From: an uncultured Selenomonadales bacterium
GTDB lineage: Bacteria > Bacillota > Negativicutes > Selenomonadales > Selenomonadaceae
Direction of reading: 5' to 3'
Length of the DNA: 64,000 nt
Assembly: GCA_947165295.1 (NCBI GenBank)
Contig: CAMUZU010000009.1
Location: 1-64,000, forward strand
Numbering within the stretch: the stretch's first letter is position 1; each line of letters starts with the position of its first letter. Under the pieces are notes generated by a model, which saw only the letters and a list, made by a program, of their open reading frames with translations, was not told the DNA's origin and searched no databases. Shown here in pieces: positions 1 to 8,579 of this stretch. The position numbers and the translations under genes were made by a program.

Positions 1-281
1 AGCCGCGAACTTCACACGCCGATTGACTGTCGACATGAGCCGCGAATTTCACATGCCGATTGACTGTCGACATGAACCGCGAACTTCACACGCCGATTGT
101 TCGCCGACATGAGCCGCGAACTTCACACGCCGCTTGACTGTCGACATGAGCCGCGAACTTAACACGCCGCTTGACCGCCGACACGAACCGCGAACTTCAC
201 ACGCCGATTGTTCGCCGACATGAGCCGCGAACTTCACACGCCGATTGACCGTCGAGACGAGCCGCGAACTTCACACGGCCG
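1..281. repeat. 37-bp tandem direct repeat array
   Basis: Seven complete 37-bp units start at 1, 38, 75, 112, 149, 186 and 223, followed by a partial unit at 260-281; the array probably continues left of the window. Units differ at a few positions, and units 3 and 6 are identical, so multi-unit duplication has occurred. Each unit ends in a TGTCGACATG-like palindromic stretch. The period is not a multiple of three and there are no unique spacers, so it is neither a coding repeat nor CRISPR. It lies just downstream of the bamA stop. The remaining bases to 352 hold nothing recognisable. Confidence 0.95.
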
Positions 282-352
282 CACGAAAGTTTGTCGTCCG
301 CAAATTAAAAGACGACGCGCAGGTTTTGCACGCCGCCTTGAAAAGTTTTTTG

Positions 353-2359
353 TCAGAACATGCCGCCAACGGAGAAATGGAATCTGCCGCCCTGCGAGCC
401 GCGTCCGTAATCCAAACGCAAAGGACCCATCGGGGTGTTGAGCGCGACGCCGAAGCCGAGAGCACCTTTCATGTTTTTCGGGAAGACGCCGTTGTCCCAC
501 GCACCGCCCCAGTCGGCAAAGAACGCGCCTTGAATCTTCTTCGCGAGCGGGAAGCGATATTCAATCGAGCCCAAAAACATTCTGTCGCCGCGGAACTGGT
601 CATCGCGGTAGCCGCGCAGTGAGCCTTGTCCGCCGAGCCGGAATTTGTTGAACTCCGTCATATCGCCGCGCCCGAAGCCGTAAGCCGCACGCATCGCCCA
701 AATTTGATCGTGGTCGCCGGCACGCTTATAAAACTCGTGGTCGATTGAAGCTTTCTGGAATTTGAAGTCGCCGCCCCAAAGTCCGCCGGCCTCCAGCGTG
801 AGTTTGACTTTGTTGCCTTCGGTCGGATTGTAAATGTTGTCGCGGGTATCGGTGACGTGTTCGAGAATCAAGCTGCGCGTCAAGCCGAAATTTTTCTTGC
901 GCCAATCTTTGTATTGGGCGGTTGAACGGTCGCCCGCGTCGCCCGAAGAAACGTGTCGAACGTATTTATCTCTGCGCGAACGAATCGTGAAGTAATTCGT
1001 CGAGTATTCGCTGACGGGTCGGCTGATTGTAATTTCGCCGCCGGAATATTTTCGCATGTATTCTTCGAGGAAGTCGCCCGACGTGTTGTAATCGTTGAAA
1101 GCATACGTGCGGTTGTAAATCTGGAACTTGAAGGCCGTTTCGTGTTTATCGAGCCAAGGTTTCATGTAAGTGAACGTGTAACCTTGCGCGTCGTTTTCGT
1201 TGCCGCTGCGTTCGTACATGATGCTTATCGTTTCGCCGAGCCCGCGAAAGTTCGTGTCGCTCAACGAAATCATGCCGACAATGCCGTCGCTTGTCGAGTA
1301 ACCCGCGCCGACGCCGAAAGTGCCCGTGCGTTTCTCTTTGACGTTGATCTCCATGATAACCGCGTTGGGTTCGACGCCCGGGGTCATCTTGACGTTGACA
1401 TCTTCAAAGAAGCCGAGGTTGTACACGCGTTGCATTGAACGGCGCGCAAGTTTGGCGTTAAACGGCGTGCCGACTTCCTGACGCATTTCGCGCAGAATAA
1501 CTTTGTCTTTGGTTTTCTTGTTGCCTTTGACGGCGTAACCTTCGAGCGTGCCTTCGCTGATTCGCAGAGTCAACACACCGTCTTTGTCGATGTTCATGTC
1601 GGTAATTTTCATGAGGATAAAACCTTCGCGGTGATAATCCTCCTGAATCGCGCTGATGTTGTCGTGCAAGGTGTTGCTGTTCAAAATTTCGCCGCGCTTG
1701 ACGGTGACAAGTTCGTCAAGTTCTTCTTTGCTGTAAAGCGTGTTGCCGACGAAAACGACATCTTTGAGCACGGGATTTTCCAGCACGTGGAAAGTGATAA
1801 TGACGCCTTCGGGCACGACCTCGAACGTCTGATACGCTTCGTAAAAGTAGCCCGTGTTGATTAAGGCGTTCCTGTCGCGAAGAGCCGCCGCGCCGCTGAA
1901 GGTGTCGCCGACGTTTTCAAGGACTGCCGCACGAACGGTTGGAGCCGTCACGGAACTTGCGCCCTCGAATTCGATATCGACAATCGTCTTGCCCTCGAAC
2001 TGCTTCATGTATTCAAGAATCGTGTCTTCCACCTGCGAACGGTAAGGTTCTTCGGCGGGCTGTTCGTCTTCGGGCGGAGCAACTTGTTCGTCCTGCGGTT
2101 GTGTCGGCTGTTGAGTTTGCGCGTCCTGCGGTTGTGTCGGCTGTTGAGTTTGCGCGTCCTGCGGCTGTGTCGGCTGTTGAGTTTGCGCGTCCTGAAACGG
2201 CGTGACTTCTTGTGACGGGTCGACGGTGACTTTTTCGGCGTCGTTGCTTGACGGCGTGTCGGGCGCGGCTTGTGCAGGCGTGAAACCGAACAGCAACGGC
2301 AATGTCACGGCCGCCACGAGTGCCGAGCGTTTTCGGCGCGAAAATGTTTTGACGTTCAA
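353..2359 (-). CDS. bamA: BamA/Omp85 outer-membrane protein assembly factor
   Basis: 668 residues. It inserts beta-barrel proteins into the outer membrane. A basic signal peptide (about residues 1-32, ending AQAA) is followed by a Pro/Gln-rich linker (about 50-105) built from three 11-residue repeats. Three POTRA-like domains occupy roughly 124-340; the Omp85 barrel follows, with the conserved RGY segment (SLRGYRDDQF) and a C-terminal Phe after GGRFHFSVGGM, a typical barrel end signal. Five POTRAs are found in E. coli, so this is a short form. It is the last gene of the minus-strand envelope operon, 21 bp after tamB. Family assignment is secure. Confidence 0.95.
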   Translation of the reverse strand: MNVKTFSRRKRSALVAAVTLPLLFGFTPAQAAPDTPSSNDAEKVTVDPSQEVTPFQDAQTQQPTQPQDAQTQQPTQPQDAQTQQPTQPQDEQVAPPEDEQPAEEPYRSQVEDTILEYMKQFEGKTIVDIEFEGASSVTAPTVRAAVLENVGDTFSGAAALRDRNALINTGYFYEAYQTFEVVPEGVIITFHVLENPVLKDVVFVGNTLYSKEELDELVTVKRGEILNSNTLHDNISAIQEDYHREGFILMKITDMNIDKDGVLTLRISEGTLEGYAVKGNKKTKDKVILREMRQEVGTPFNAKLARRSMQRVYNLGFFEDVNVKMTPGVEPNAVIMEINVKEKRTGTFGVGAGYSTSDGIVGMISLSDTNFRGLGETISIMYERSGNENDAQGYTFTYMKPWLDKHETAFKFQIYNRTYAFNDYNTSGDFLEEYMRKYSGGEITISRPVSEYSTNYFTIRSRRDKYVRHVSSGDAGDRSTAQYKDWRKKNFGLTRSLILEHVTDTRDNIYNPTEGNKVKLTLEAGGLWGGDFKFQKASIDHEFYKRAGDHDQIWAMRAAYGFGRGDMTEFNKFRLGGQGSLRGYRDDQFRGDRMFLGSIEYRFPLAKKIQGAFFADWGGAWDNGVFPKNMKGALGFGVALNTPMGPLRLDYGRGSQGGRFHFSVGGMF
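2091..2189. repeat. three 33-bp in-frame repeats inside bamA
   Basis: Units at 2091, 2124 and 2157 are almost identical and encode QDAQTQQPTQP three times in the linker between the BamA signal peptide and the first POTRA domain. Near-identity at DNA level implies recent slippage or unequal exchange. The length of this periplasmic linker is probably variable between strains. Confidence 0.9.
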
Positions 2360-2380
2360 AAGCGAATCCTCCTTCGCGGT

Positions 2381-5300
2381 CTAGAATTTATATCGGGCTT
2401 CAATTCCGAAGATGTAATGTGAATCTTCGCGATCAATCGAAAAGCCGAGGTTGTCGTTGAAGTCGTATTGGATGCCGAAACGGTGAACTCTCTTCGTGCC
2501 GCCGAAACCTTGCGTGTAACGAATCATGAGTTTATCGTTGATGTATTTGCCGATTGTGATGTTGTAACTGTTTTGGCGATCTTTGTATTGCGACGCGGAG
2601 TTGCGCGAAAACTTCTCGAACATGGAGCCGTTGCCGCGTGCAATTCTGAATTGGTCGATGCCGATTGTTCGCTTGAGTGCGTCTTCCAAGTCACCGATAA
2701 GCGTCATTTGCAGACCGATTGCCAAAGCGTCCGCCGCCGTCAAATTTCCGCCGGAGTAATAAGCTTCGCGCAACGTCAACAGGCGCAGAATTTCGGCTTC
2801 GTTCATTTCGGGGCTGGAGCTCAGCTTGATAAAGCCGGAGTTTTGGGACTTCGTGTCGCTGAACTTCATGTCGAAAGGCACGCCGTCAATGTTCAGGTAA
2901 ACCCGCGTCGTGCCGATTTTCGTTTCCGCGAAGAAATGAATCCACGGCATGAACGTATCGACTTGATTGAAGTGCGCCTCGCCTTCGCGAATATTAAACA
3001 CTGATTCCAAATAAGTCAAGGTACCGCCGCGCTTGACGCTGATTGACCCCGACGGTTTCGGGTGGAGCGTTGTGCCCTCGAAACGCACGTTGCCGACAAA
3101 GTACATGTCGTACAGGTGCGAACTGTAGAAGTGAACTTTGTCGCCCAAATTCAAGCTCACGTCCAAGATGATATTCGGAGTCGGCGAATCGTCTTCGGGT
3201 ATCGGCGGAATGCTCAGCGTGCATTTGTCGATGTTGACTTGCCCCGAAAGTTTCGGCAAACGCCAATGGAACCACTCGCCTTCGCTGAAGTTGAAGTTGC
3301 CGTTAATCTTGCCGCGATAAAACGGGCTGTCGATTTCCAGCGCGTCGGCAACAAAGTCGAAGTTGTAATTCGTGAACTCCAGTCCGGGGAAGTTGAAGCC
3401 GCCCGTCAAAGTGAACGTGCCTTCCCCGACGTTGCCCGAAAAAGTTTCGATGTCGAAGCGTTCGCCTTTGAACAGAGCCGAAACGTTGAAGTGTTCAACC
3501 AAGCTTTTGACGCCTTTTAATTTGACCGAGCCGTCAATCAGCGAAACTTTCCCGTCAACCAGCGGGTGCGCCGCCGTGCCCGTGATTTTAATCGCGCCGT
3601 CGAGGTTGCCGACGCCCCAGGCAATGTACTTGCTCACCACGGGCAACAAACTCAAGTCCGCGCCGTCAAGGTGAACCGTCAAGTTAAGCTGTTCGTTGTC
3701 GGGAAGATTTTCTTTCGTTTCGGCAAGCACTGCGGCAATGGGCACGAAACCTTCGGCGTTGGCGGAAACGACGCGTCCGCCGAGTTCACGCTCAATGCGC
3801 AGTTCTTCGACGTTAACGCGACGGTCTTTCAATAAGAAATGTCCGTGCAACAGGTCGAACGTCGAGCCGTTGATTCCGCCCGAAGCCGTAACGAGCACTT
3901 CGCCGAACGGGTCAGTGAATGTGCCCGTCAACTGCGCGACGATGTTTGTCGTGCCGGTGATGTCCATGTCTTTTGCGCCCGCCGCGTTGCCGATCATGCC
4001 GAGCGCAATGTCTTTGGCGACAAGGCGAATGTCAAGCGCGCCGCTCAAGTTCGCCGAGCCTTTCATGGAAACTTGTCCTTTGTCGCCTTGATAGCCTTCG
4101 AGTTTCGTGACGGTCAAGACGTTGTTTTTTAAGCCGAGGTCAACTTGTATGCGGTTGATATCGTATTGGGCGAACGTGCCGGCGGGAATGTCGCCAATGA
4201 GCGAAAAGGTCGGTCTGCGGAACGTGCCGCCGATTGTGATTGTGCTGTTTAGCTTGCCGGTGATTAAGTCGGTCTTCTTGTCGGCGATTTGCAACAGGTG
4301 CTGAATGTCGCCGTTAGTCATTGTAACTTCGCCGCTCATTGATTCGCTTGTCAATTCCGCGCCAATGAACATGGTAAAGTTCGCGTCGCCGTCGGTGAAC
4401 CGGAATTCGTCAAGCAAAACTTCCGTGCCTTTAACGGTGACATGACCGTAAATGTCGTCGAGTTCCACGCCGTTAAGAAAAATTTCGGGAGCCGTCAACG
4501 TGCCGTCGAACAGCGGAACGGTCGGCGTGCCCTTGATGAGTCCTTCAAACTTCGCGTGCCCCGTCGCAACGTAATTTTCGGGCAACTTCGCCTGAAAGCG
4601 GTGTAAGTTGATGTCGTTGCCTTGCACGACGAGATCCATCTGTTGCGTGACGGTGTTAATCGTGCCGTTTAAAACCGCGTCAACCATGGGCGAAGTGATT
4701 TTGAATTCCTGCAGACGAAGAAGGTCGCCTTCAAGAAAATAATCGCCTTCCATGCCGCTCAACAAAACGCCGCGATAACTGCCGCGATTGAACTTGAGGT
4801 TGCCCGCGACTTGCGGCTTGTCGAGCGTGCCGGTGACTTTGACGGTGTTGGTGACGTTGCCCGTAAGCGGCTGGTCGGGCGCGACAAGTGCAACAATGTC
4901 TTCCGCACGAGCCAACGTCGTGTTGACTTGAATGTTGAGAGCTTTGTCGCCCGTCAAGCCGACGGACGAGCCTTCGACAACAGTCCACTTGAGCTTGCCG
5001 CCTTTTTCAAGGTTGAACTTGTCAATGTGCACGCCGTCAAGCGAACCGGACGCCGCAAGTTGAATCGAATCAAACGGTTGCTTGAAGAACGTCCCGACGA
5101 AGTGTTTGCCTTCGCGTGCGGAGTTGTCCACGGCTGAAAGTTCAAGCTGAATGGCGGGATTTGTCGCGTCGCCGCGAACGGAGCCTTTGAAGTCCGTCAA
5201 GCCGCTCATGCTCAGCTGTTCGTTGAAGTTTTGAACTTGCGACATGTCGACATGCGCGCCGTAAAATTTCAGGTCAAGCTTGTTTAAGTCGGTTACCGTG

Positions 5301-6841
5301 CCTTCAAGTCCGAGCGTGCCGTTGTTGGGCAAATTCGCGCTCATGTAATCAATCGTCAAGTCGTCGCCGAGCAGAACAAATGACGTGTTCGCTTCGTTGA
5401 CGGCAAAACCTTTGATGTCGAGCGCAGCGGCGGAGGCGTTGCCGAAAACTTTCACGTTGTCGCGATTGGATCCGTCGACACCGACGTCAGCGGAAAGTTT
5501 CCCGTTGACAATTTGGTCGGTGTTCGCGAAGGCGCACAAAGTCGCCGCGTCAAGATTGTTCGCCTTGACGGAGGCATTAAAAGTTTTGTCGGCGGTTTTA
5601 ATCTGCGCGGTGCCCGTGACATTGCCGCCGAAGACGTTCGCGCTTACGTCGTTGAGGTAAAGCATTTCGCCCGCGAACCGAAACTTCGAGGCAATATTGG
5701 TTGCGGAGAATTGTTCGTAAGCCAGGTAGTCGGAAAAAATTTCGCCGTCGACTTGCGGGTCGGTCGCCGTGCCGACGAGGTGCGCACGAATTGCCGCCGC
5801 GCCGTCAATGCCGATGTCGCTCATGACTGCGGCGGGCGCGAAGCTGTCGGTTTCGGCGTGAACGTCGAAATAAACTTCGTCCGTGTCCAAACGAATCTTG
5901 CCGTTCGCGGAGGCTTGTTGACCGTTCGCCACGGCCGAGGCGTCAAGAAAAATTTCGCGTTCGTTGAGCGTGACCGTGCCGTTAATGTCGCCAATGTCCG
6001 TGCGTTCGACTTTGACTGCCGCGTCTTTGACGTCCGTCGACGCAAGATAAGTCAGCGTGTCGTCGTCGCGGCGCAGGACGTGCAACTTGAGGTTTTGAGC
6101 AAGCCCGCGCAGAATTTCGACGTCTTCGGGAATTTTGTCGGCGGGAATGTACGGCAAAACTTTCTGCACGTCAATCGAATCGACTTCGGCGTTGACGACT
6201 TGTTGACTTTTGCCCACGACGCCCGAAGCTTTGACGTGCGCGTCCAAAGTTTTGGCGGAAACTTTCGCATCGATTGCGTTCATGTCCGCGCAGTCGGCGG
6301 CGGCGGAAATTTCTTCGACGGAGATTTTCTTCCCGTCGACGGTTGCATTGACCGTGCCGCGTTCAAGCGAAACTTTCGCGTCGAAGGTTGATTCGCCTTC
6401 GCTTTTGGGCATTTCGATATCGTCGAAGTTCCAGGTCTTGTCGTCGCGTTGAGTGACGTTGACGAGCGCGCCGTTGATTTTAATTTCGTCGAGTGCGGCA
6501 ACGGGGTCGTCGCGCAGTGCAATGAACTTGAGATTGATTTTGGCTTCGTCCACGCGAGCAATGAGTTCGTTGCGCTTATCGAAAATCGCCGCGTCGCGAA
6601 TGGTTATGTCGTCACTTTCGTTGAGGTTAAACAGAATGTCGAAGAGGTCGCGGTTGCCCGGTTCGACGCTGCCGATTTTGACGGTCACGCCCAGTTGTTT
6701 CGAGGCGAGTTCTTCGGCGTACGGCAACAGCTTCTGATTGATTATTTCTGCACGATGTGAGTTGATGTAAAGCGCCAGCCCGACAACACCGGCGACGAGC
6801 ACGACAATCACGCCGCCGAGGATTTTGAAAATCTTGTTCAC
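2381..6841 (-). CDS. tamB: TamB/DUF490 family translocation and assembly protein
   Basis: 1,486 residues. An N-terminal membrane anchor (about 5-27) precedes a very long repetitive beta-rich region with the AsmA/TamB pattern, and a C-terminal DUF490-type domain (FSIDREDSHYIFGIEARYKF at the end). TamB proteins span the periplasm; family members are implicated in phospholipid transport between membranes and in assembly of outer-membrane proteins. It lies directly upstream of bamA (21 bp) and downstream of the TolC-like gene (42 bp), so cotranscription is likely. Adjacency of TamB and a BamA/TamA-family protein is common across diderms. The start is an ATG followed by an anchor segment. Confidence 0.92.
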   Translation of the reverse strand: MNKIFKILGGVIVVLVAGVVGLALYINSHRAEIINQKLLPYAEELASKQLGVTVKIGSVEPGNRDLFDILFNLNESDDITIRDAAIFDKRNELIARVDEAKINLKFIALRDDPVAALDEIKINGALVNVTQRDDKTWNFDDIEMPKSEGESTFDAKVSLERGTVNATVDGKKISVEEISAAADCADMNAIDAKVSAKTLDAHVKASGVVGKSQQVVNAEVDSIDVQKVLPYIPADKIPEDVEILRGLAQNLKLHVLRRDDDTLTYLASTDVKDAAVKVERTDIGDINGTVTLNEREIFLDASAVANGQQASANGKIRLDTDEVYFDVHAETDSFAPAAVMSDIGIDGAAAIRAHLVGTATDPQVDGEIFSDYLAYEQFSATNIASKFRFAGEMLYLNDVSANVFGGNVTGTAQIKTADKTFNASVKANNLDAATLCAFANTDQIVNGKLSADVGVDGSNRDNVKVFGNASAAALDIKGFAVNEANTSFVLLGDDLTIDYMSANLPNNGTLGLEGTVTDLNKLDLKFYGAHVDMSQVQNFNEQLSMSGLTDFKGSVRGDATNPAIQLELSAVDNSAREGKHFVGTFFKQPFDSIQLAASGSLDGVHIDKFNLEKGGKLKWTVVEGSSVGLTGDKALNIQVNTTLARAEDIVALVAPDQPLTGNVTNTVKVTGTLDKPQVAGNLKFNRGSYRGVLLSGMEGDYFLEGDLLRLQEFKITSPMVDAVLNGTINTVTQQMDLVVQGNDINLHRFQAKLPENYVATGHAKFEGLIKGTPTVPLFDGTLTAPEIFLNGVELDDIYGHVTVKGTEVLLDEFRFTDGDANFTMFIGAELTSESMSGEVTMTNGDIQHLLQIADKKTDLITGKLNSTITIGGTFRRPTFSLIGDIPAGTFAQYDINRIQVDLGLKNNVLTVTKLEGYQGDKGQVSMKGSANLSGALDIRLVAKDIALGMIGNAAGAKDMDITGTTNIVAQLTGTFTDPFGEVLVTASGGINGSTFDLLHGHFLLKDRRVNVEELRIERELGGRVVSANAEGFVPIAAVLAETKENLPDNEQLNLTVHLDGADLSLLPVVSKYIAWGVGNLDGAIKITGTAAHPLVDGKVSLIDGSVKLKGVKSLVEHFNVSALFKGERFDIETFSGNVGEGTFTLTGGFNFPGLEFTNYNFDFVADALEIDSPFYRGKINGNFNFSEGEWFHWRLPKLSGQVNIDKCTLSIPPIPEDDSPTPNIILDVSLNLGDKVHFYSSHLYDMYFVGNVRFEGTTLHPKPSGSISVKRGGTLTYLESVFNIREGEAHFNQVDTFMPWIHFFAETKIGTTRVYLNIDGVPFDMKFSDTKSQNSGFIKLSSSPEMNEAEILRLLTLREAYYSGGNLTAADALAIGLQMTLIGDLEDALKRTIGIDQFRIARGNGSMFEKFSRNSASQYKDRQNSYNITIGKYINDKLMIRYTQGFGGTKRVHRFGIQYDFNDNLGFSIDREDSHYIFGIEARYKF

Positions 6842-6883
6842 GGCGTCAGCTCCTTTTCGGTCGGGTGGATGTGTCGGATTCGG

Positions 6884-8482
6884 TCACTTAAATGCTTGGT
6901 CGCGAGTTTGGTCTTGAGCGTTGGTTTGCGCGTTGACTTGCGTTTTATCTTGAGCGTTACCTTGAGCTTTGGCTTTGTCTTGAGCGTAAACTTGCTTGAC
7001 AGTGTCGGACGGCAACGGCGCGTCGTTTTCAAAATCAATCGTGACGACGGGCGCAACTTCGTCCGCTTCGGGGACAACTGCGGCTTCGGGTGTCAAAGCG
7101 GCGTCTTCGCGGGACTGCTTGGCGGTCTTGCCTTCCTCTTCGCTTTCGACGTAACGCACAACGTCAATTTCGACGGGCACGCCCATATAACGATCGAGCG
7201 AGGCTTTGGCGGTGTTGTAATTGTAAAGCGCGGTGAAGTAATTCGAGCGAGCTTCGGTCAACTTACGCGAGGCGTCCATGACGTCGAGGTTTGTGCCGAC
7301 ACCCGCCGCGTAACGAACCTGCGCGATTTTGTAATTCTCTTCGGCAAGTGCAACGGAGGCATGAGTCGTGCCGATATTTTTTTCCGCCGCGTGAAGTTCA
7401 AGGAAATACTGTTGCACGTCGAGCTGAATTTGTTCGCGGGTTTGAGCGGCAACTTCCTTTGCACGCATCAAAGCGGCGTCGGCTTCGTGAACCTGCGCGC
7501 TTGTGATACCGCCGTCGAAAATGTTCCACGTCGCGGTAATGCCGGCAGTCCACTGGTCGTCAATCTTCTTCGACACGAGATTTTCGTTGGTCAAGCCCTT
7601 CGAGACCGAGGCGTTGACTTGCGGGCGATAACCGGCTTTTGCGGCTCTGCGGTCGGATTCGGCGCGTTTGACGGCGTAATCTGCCATTGCGGCATCGGCG
7701 CGATTCTCCAACGCGTAAGCCGTGCAGTCGCTCAGATTCAAGTTGTATTTTTTGTAAGCGAGCGTGTCTTGCGGGCGAATGACCGTGTCGGTCGGCAGTC
7801 CGATAAAGTTATTCAGCGTGGCGACGGCGACGTCGTAGTTGTTTTGAATGTTGACGAGGTTTTGTTGAGCGTTGGCAAGTTCAACCTGCGATTCAAGCAC
7901 GTCAACTTTCGCAACCGTGCCGACGCGGAATTGAGCGTTGACGTTGCGCAAGTGTTCCTGCAAGGTGACAACTTCCTCTTCGTAAACGCCAATCAAGTTG
8001 CGGTACTGCAGGACGTTGAAATAATAAATCGTCGACTGCAGGCGAACATCCTGCATCGTGTTTTCGAGCGAGAGATCGGCCGAACTCAGCGCGTAACGAG
8101 CCGAGCGACGCCCTTCCTTGAGAGTGCCGCCGCGATAAATCGGCATGGAAATCGTGCCCGCGTTGGTGAACGAGCGATTGTACGTGTAACTGCGGTAAGC
8201 GGAACCGCCGAAACGTTGCGCTTCAAAGTTCCAGGCGAGTTGCGGGTTGCCGCGTCGACGAGCTTCACTCAGGCTCCAGAATGCACGTTCGCGGTCGGCG
8301 ACGGATTCTTTAATCGTGCGGTTGTTTTCAAGTGCGCGTTGAATTGTTTCGTCGAGCGTGACGTTCAAAATCTGCGCCGCGTCGACGGAACCGAGACCGA
8401 TTGAAAAAGTCATGATGCCCGCCGCCAAAGCCGCCGCAACTTTACGGCGAAATTTCTTTTTGATGCGGTTGGAAATTTTCAT
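6884..8482 (-). CDS. TolC-family outer-membrane efflux protein
   Basis: 532 residues from the ATG at 8482, chosen because AAGGAGG lies upstream and the following sequence is a signal peptide with a long basic start (about 1-36, ending SVDA). Two outer-membrane-factor repeats rich in coiled-coil (ALENN...RRG and ALENRADAAMADYAV) are visible, each about 200 residues. The C-terminus is a low-complexity Gln/Ala/Asn tail. It would form the trimeric exit duct for the AcrA/AcrB-like pump encoded just upstream, and could also serve type I secretion of the RTX proteins in this window (inference). In-frame reading extends further upstream, but that part overlaps a hairpin and lacks a ribosome site. Confidence 0.9.
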   Translation of the reverse strand: MKISNRIKKKFRRKVAAALAAGIMTFSIGLGSVDAAQILNVTLDETIQRALENNRTIKESVADRERAFWSLSEARRRGNPQLAWNFEAQRFGGSAYRSYTYNRSFTNAGTISMPIYRGGTLKEGRRSARYALSSADLSLENTMQDVRLQSTIYYFNVLQYRNLIGVYEEEVVTLQEHLRNVNAQFRVGTVAKVDVLESQVELANAQQNLVNIQNNYDVAVATLNNFIGLPTDTVIRPQDTLAYKKYNLNLSDCTAYALENRADAAMADYAVKRAESDRRAAKAGYRPQVNASVSKGLTNENLVSKKIDDQWTAGITATWNIFDGGITSAQVHEADAALMRAKEVAAQTREQIQLDVQQYFLELHAAEKNIGTTHASVALAEENYKIAQVRYAAGVGTNLDVMDASRKLTEARSNYFTALYNYNTAKASLDRYMGVPVEIDVVRYVESEEEGKTAKQSREDAALTPEAAVVPEADEVAPVVTIDFENDAPLPSDTVKQVYAQDKAKAQGNAQDKTQVNAQTNAQDQTRDQAFK

Positions 8483-8513
8483 TGTTGATGTCCTCCTTAT
8501 TAGGGACAAGTGG

Positions 8514-8579
8514 TAAGGGACAAGGGACAAGTGTGTTGCCCCGCTCTCTTTTCCCTTGTCCCTTCTCCCTTGTCCCTTA
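8514..8579. repeat. intergenic inverted repeat between acrB and tolC
   Basis: TAAGGGACAAGGG (8514-8526) is perfectly complementary to 8567-8579, with a second internal pair GGGACAAG/CTTGTCCC. The right arm includes the acrB stop codon. It could attenuate or process the message between the pump gene and the exit-duct gene, or be a small mobile palindrome. Confidence 0.7.

Noticed and set aside
1-281. CRISPR array
   Set aside because: Repeats are directly adjacent with a constant 37-bp period and no unique spacers.
6869-8404. 511-codon open frame on the plus strand across the tolC-like gene
   Set aside because: It is antisense to a clear outer-membrane-factor gene, has no family features, and similar long antisense frames occur opposite most genes here because of codon bias (few stops in the complementary frame).
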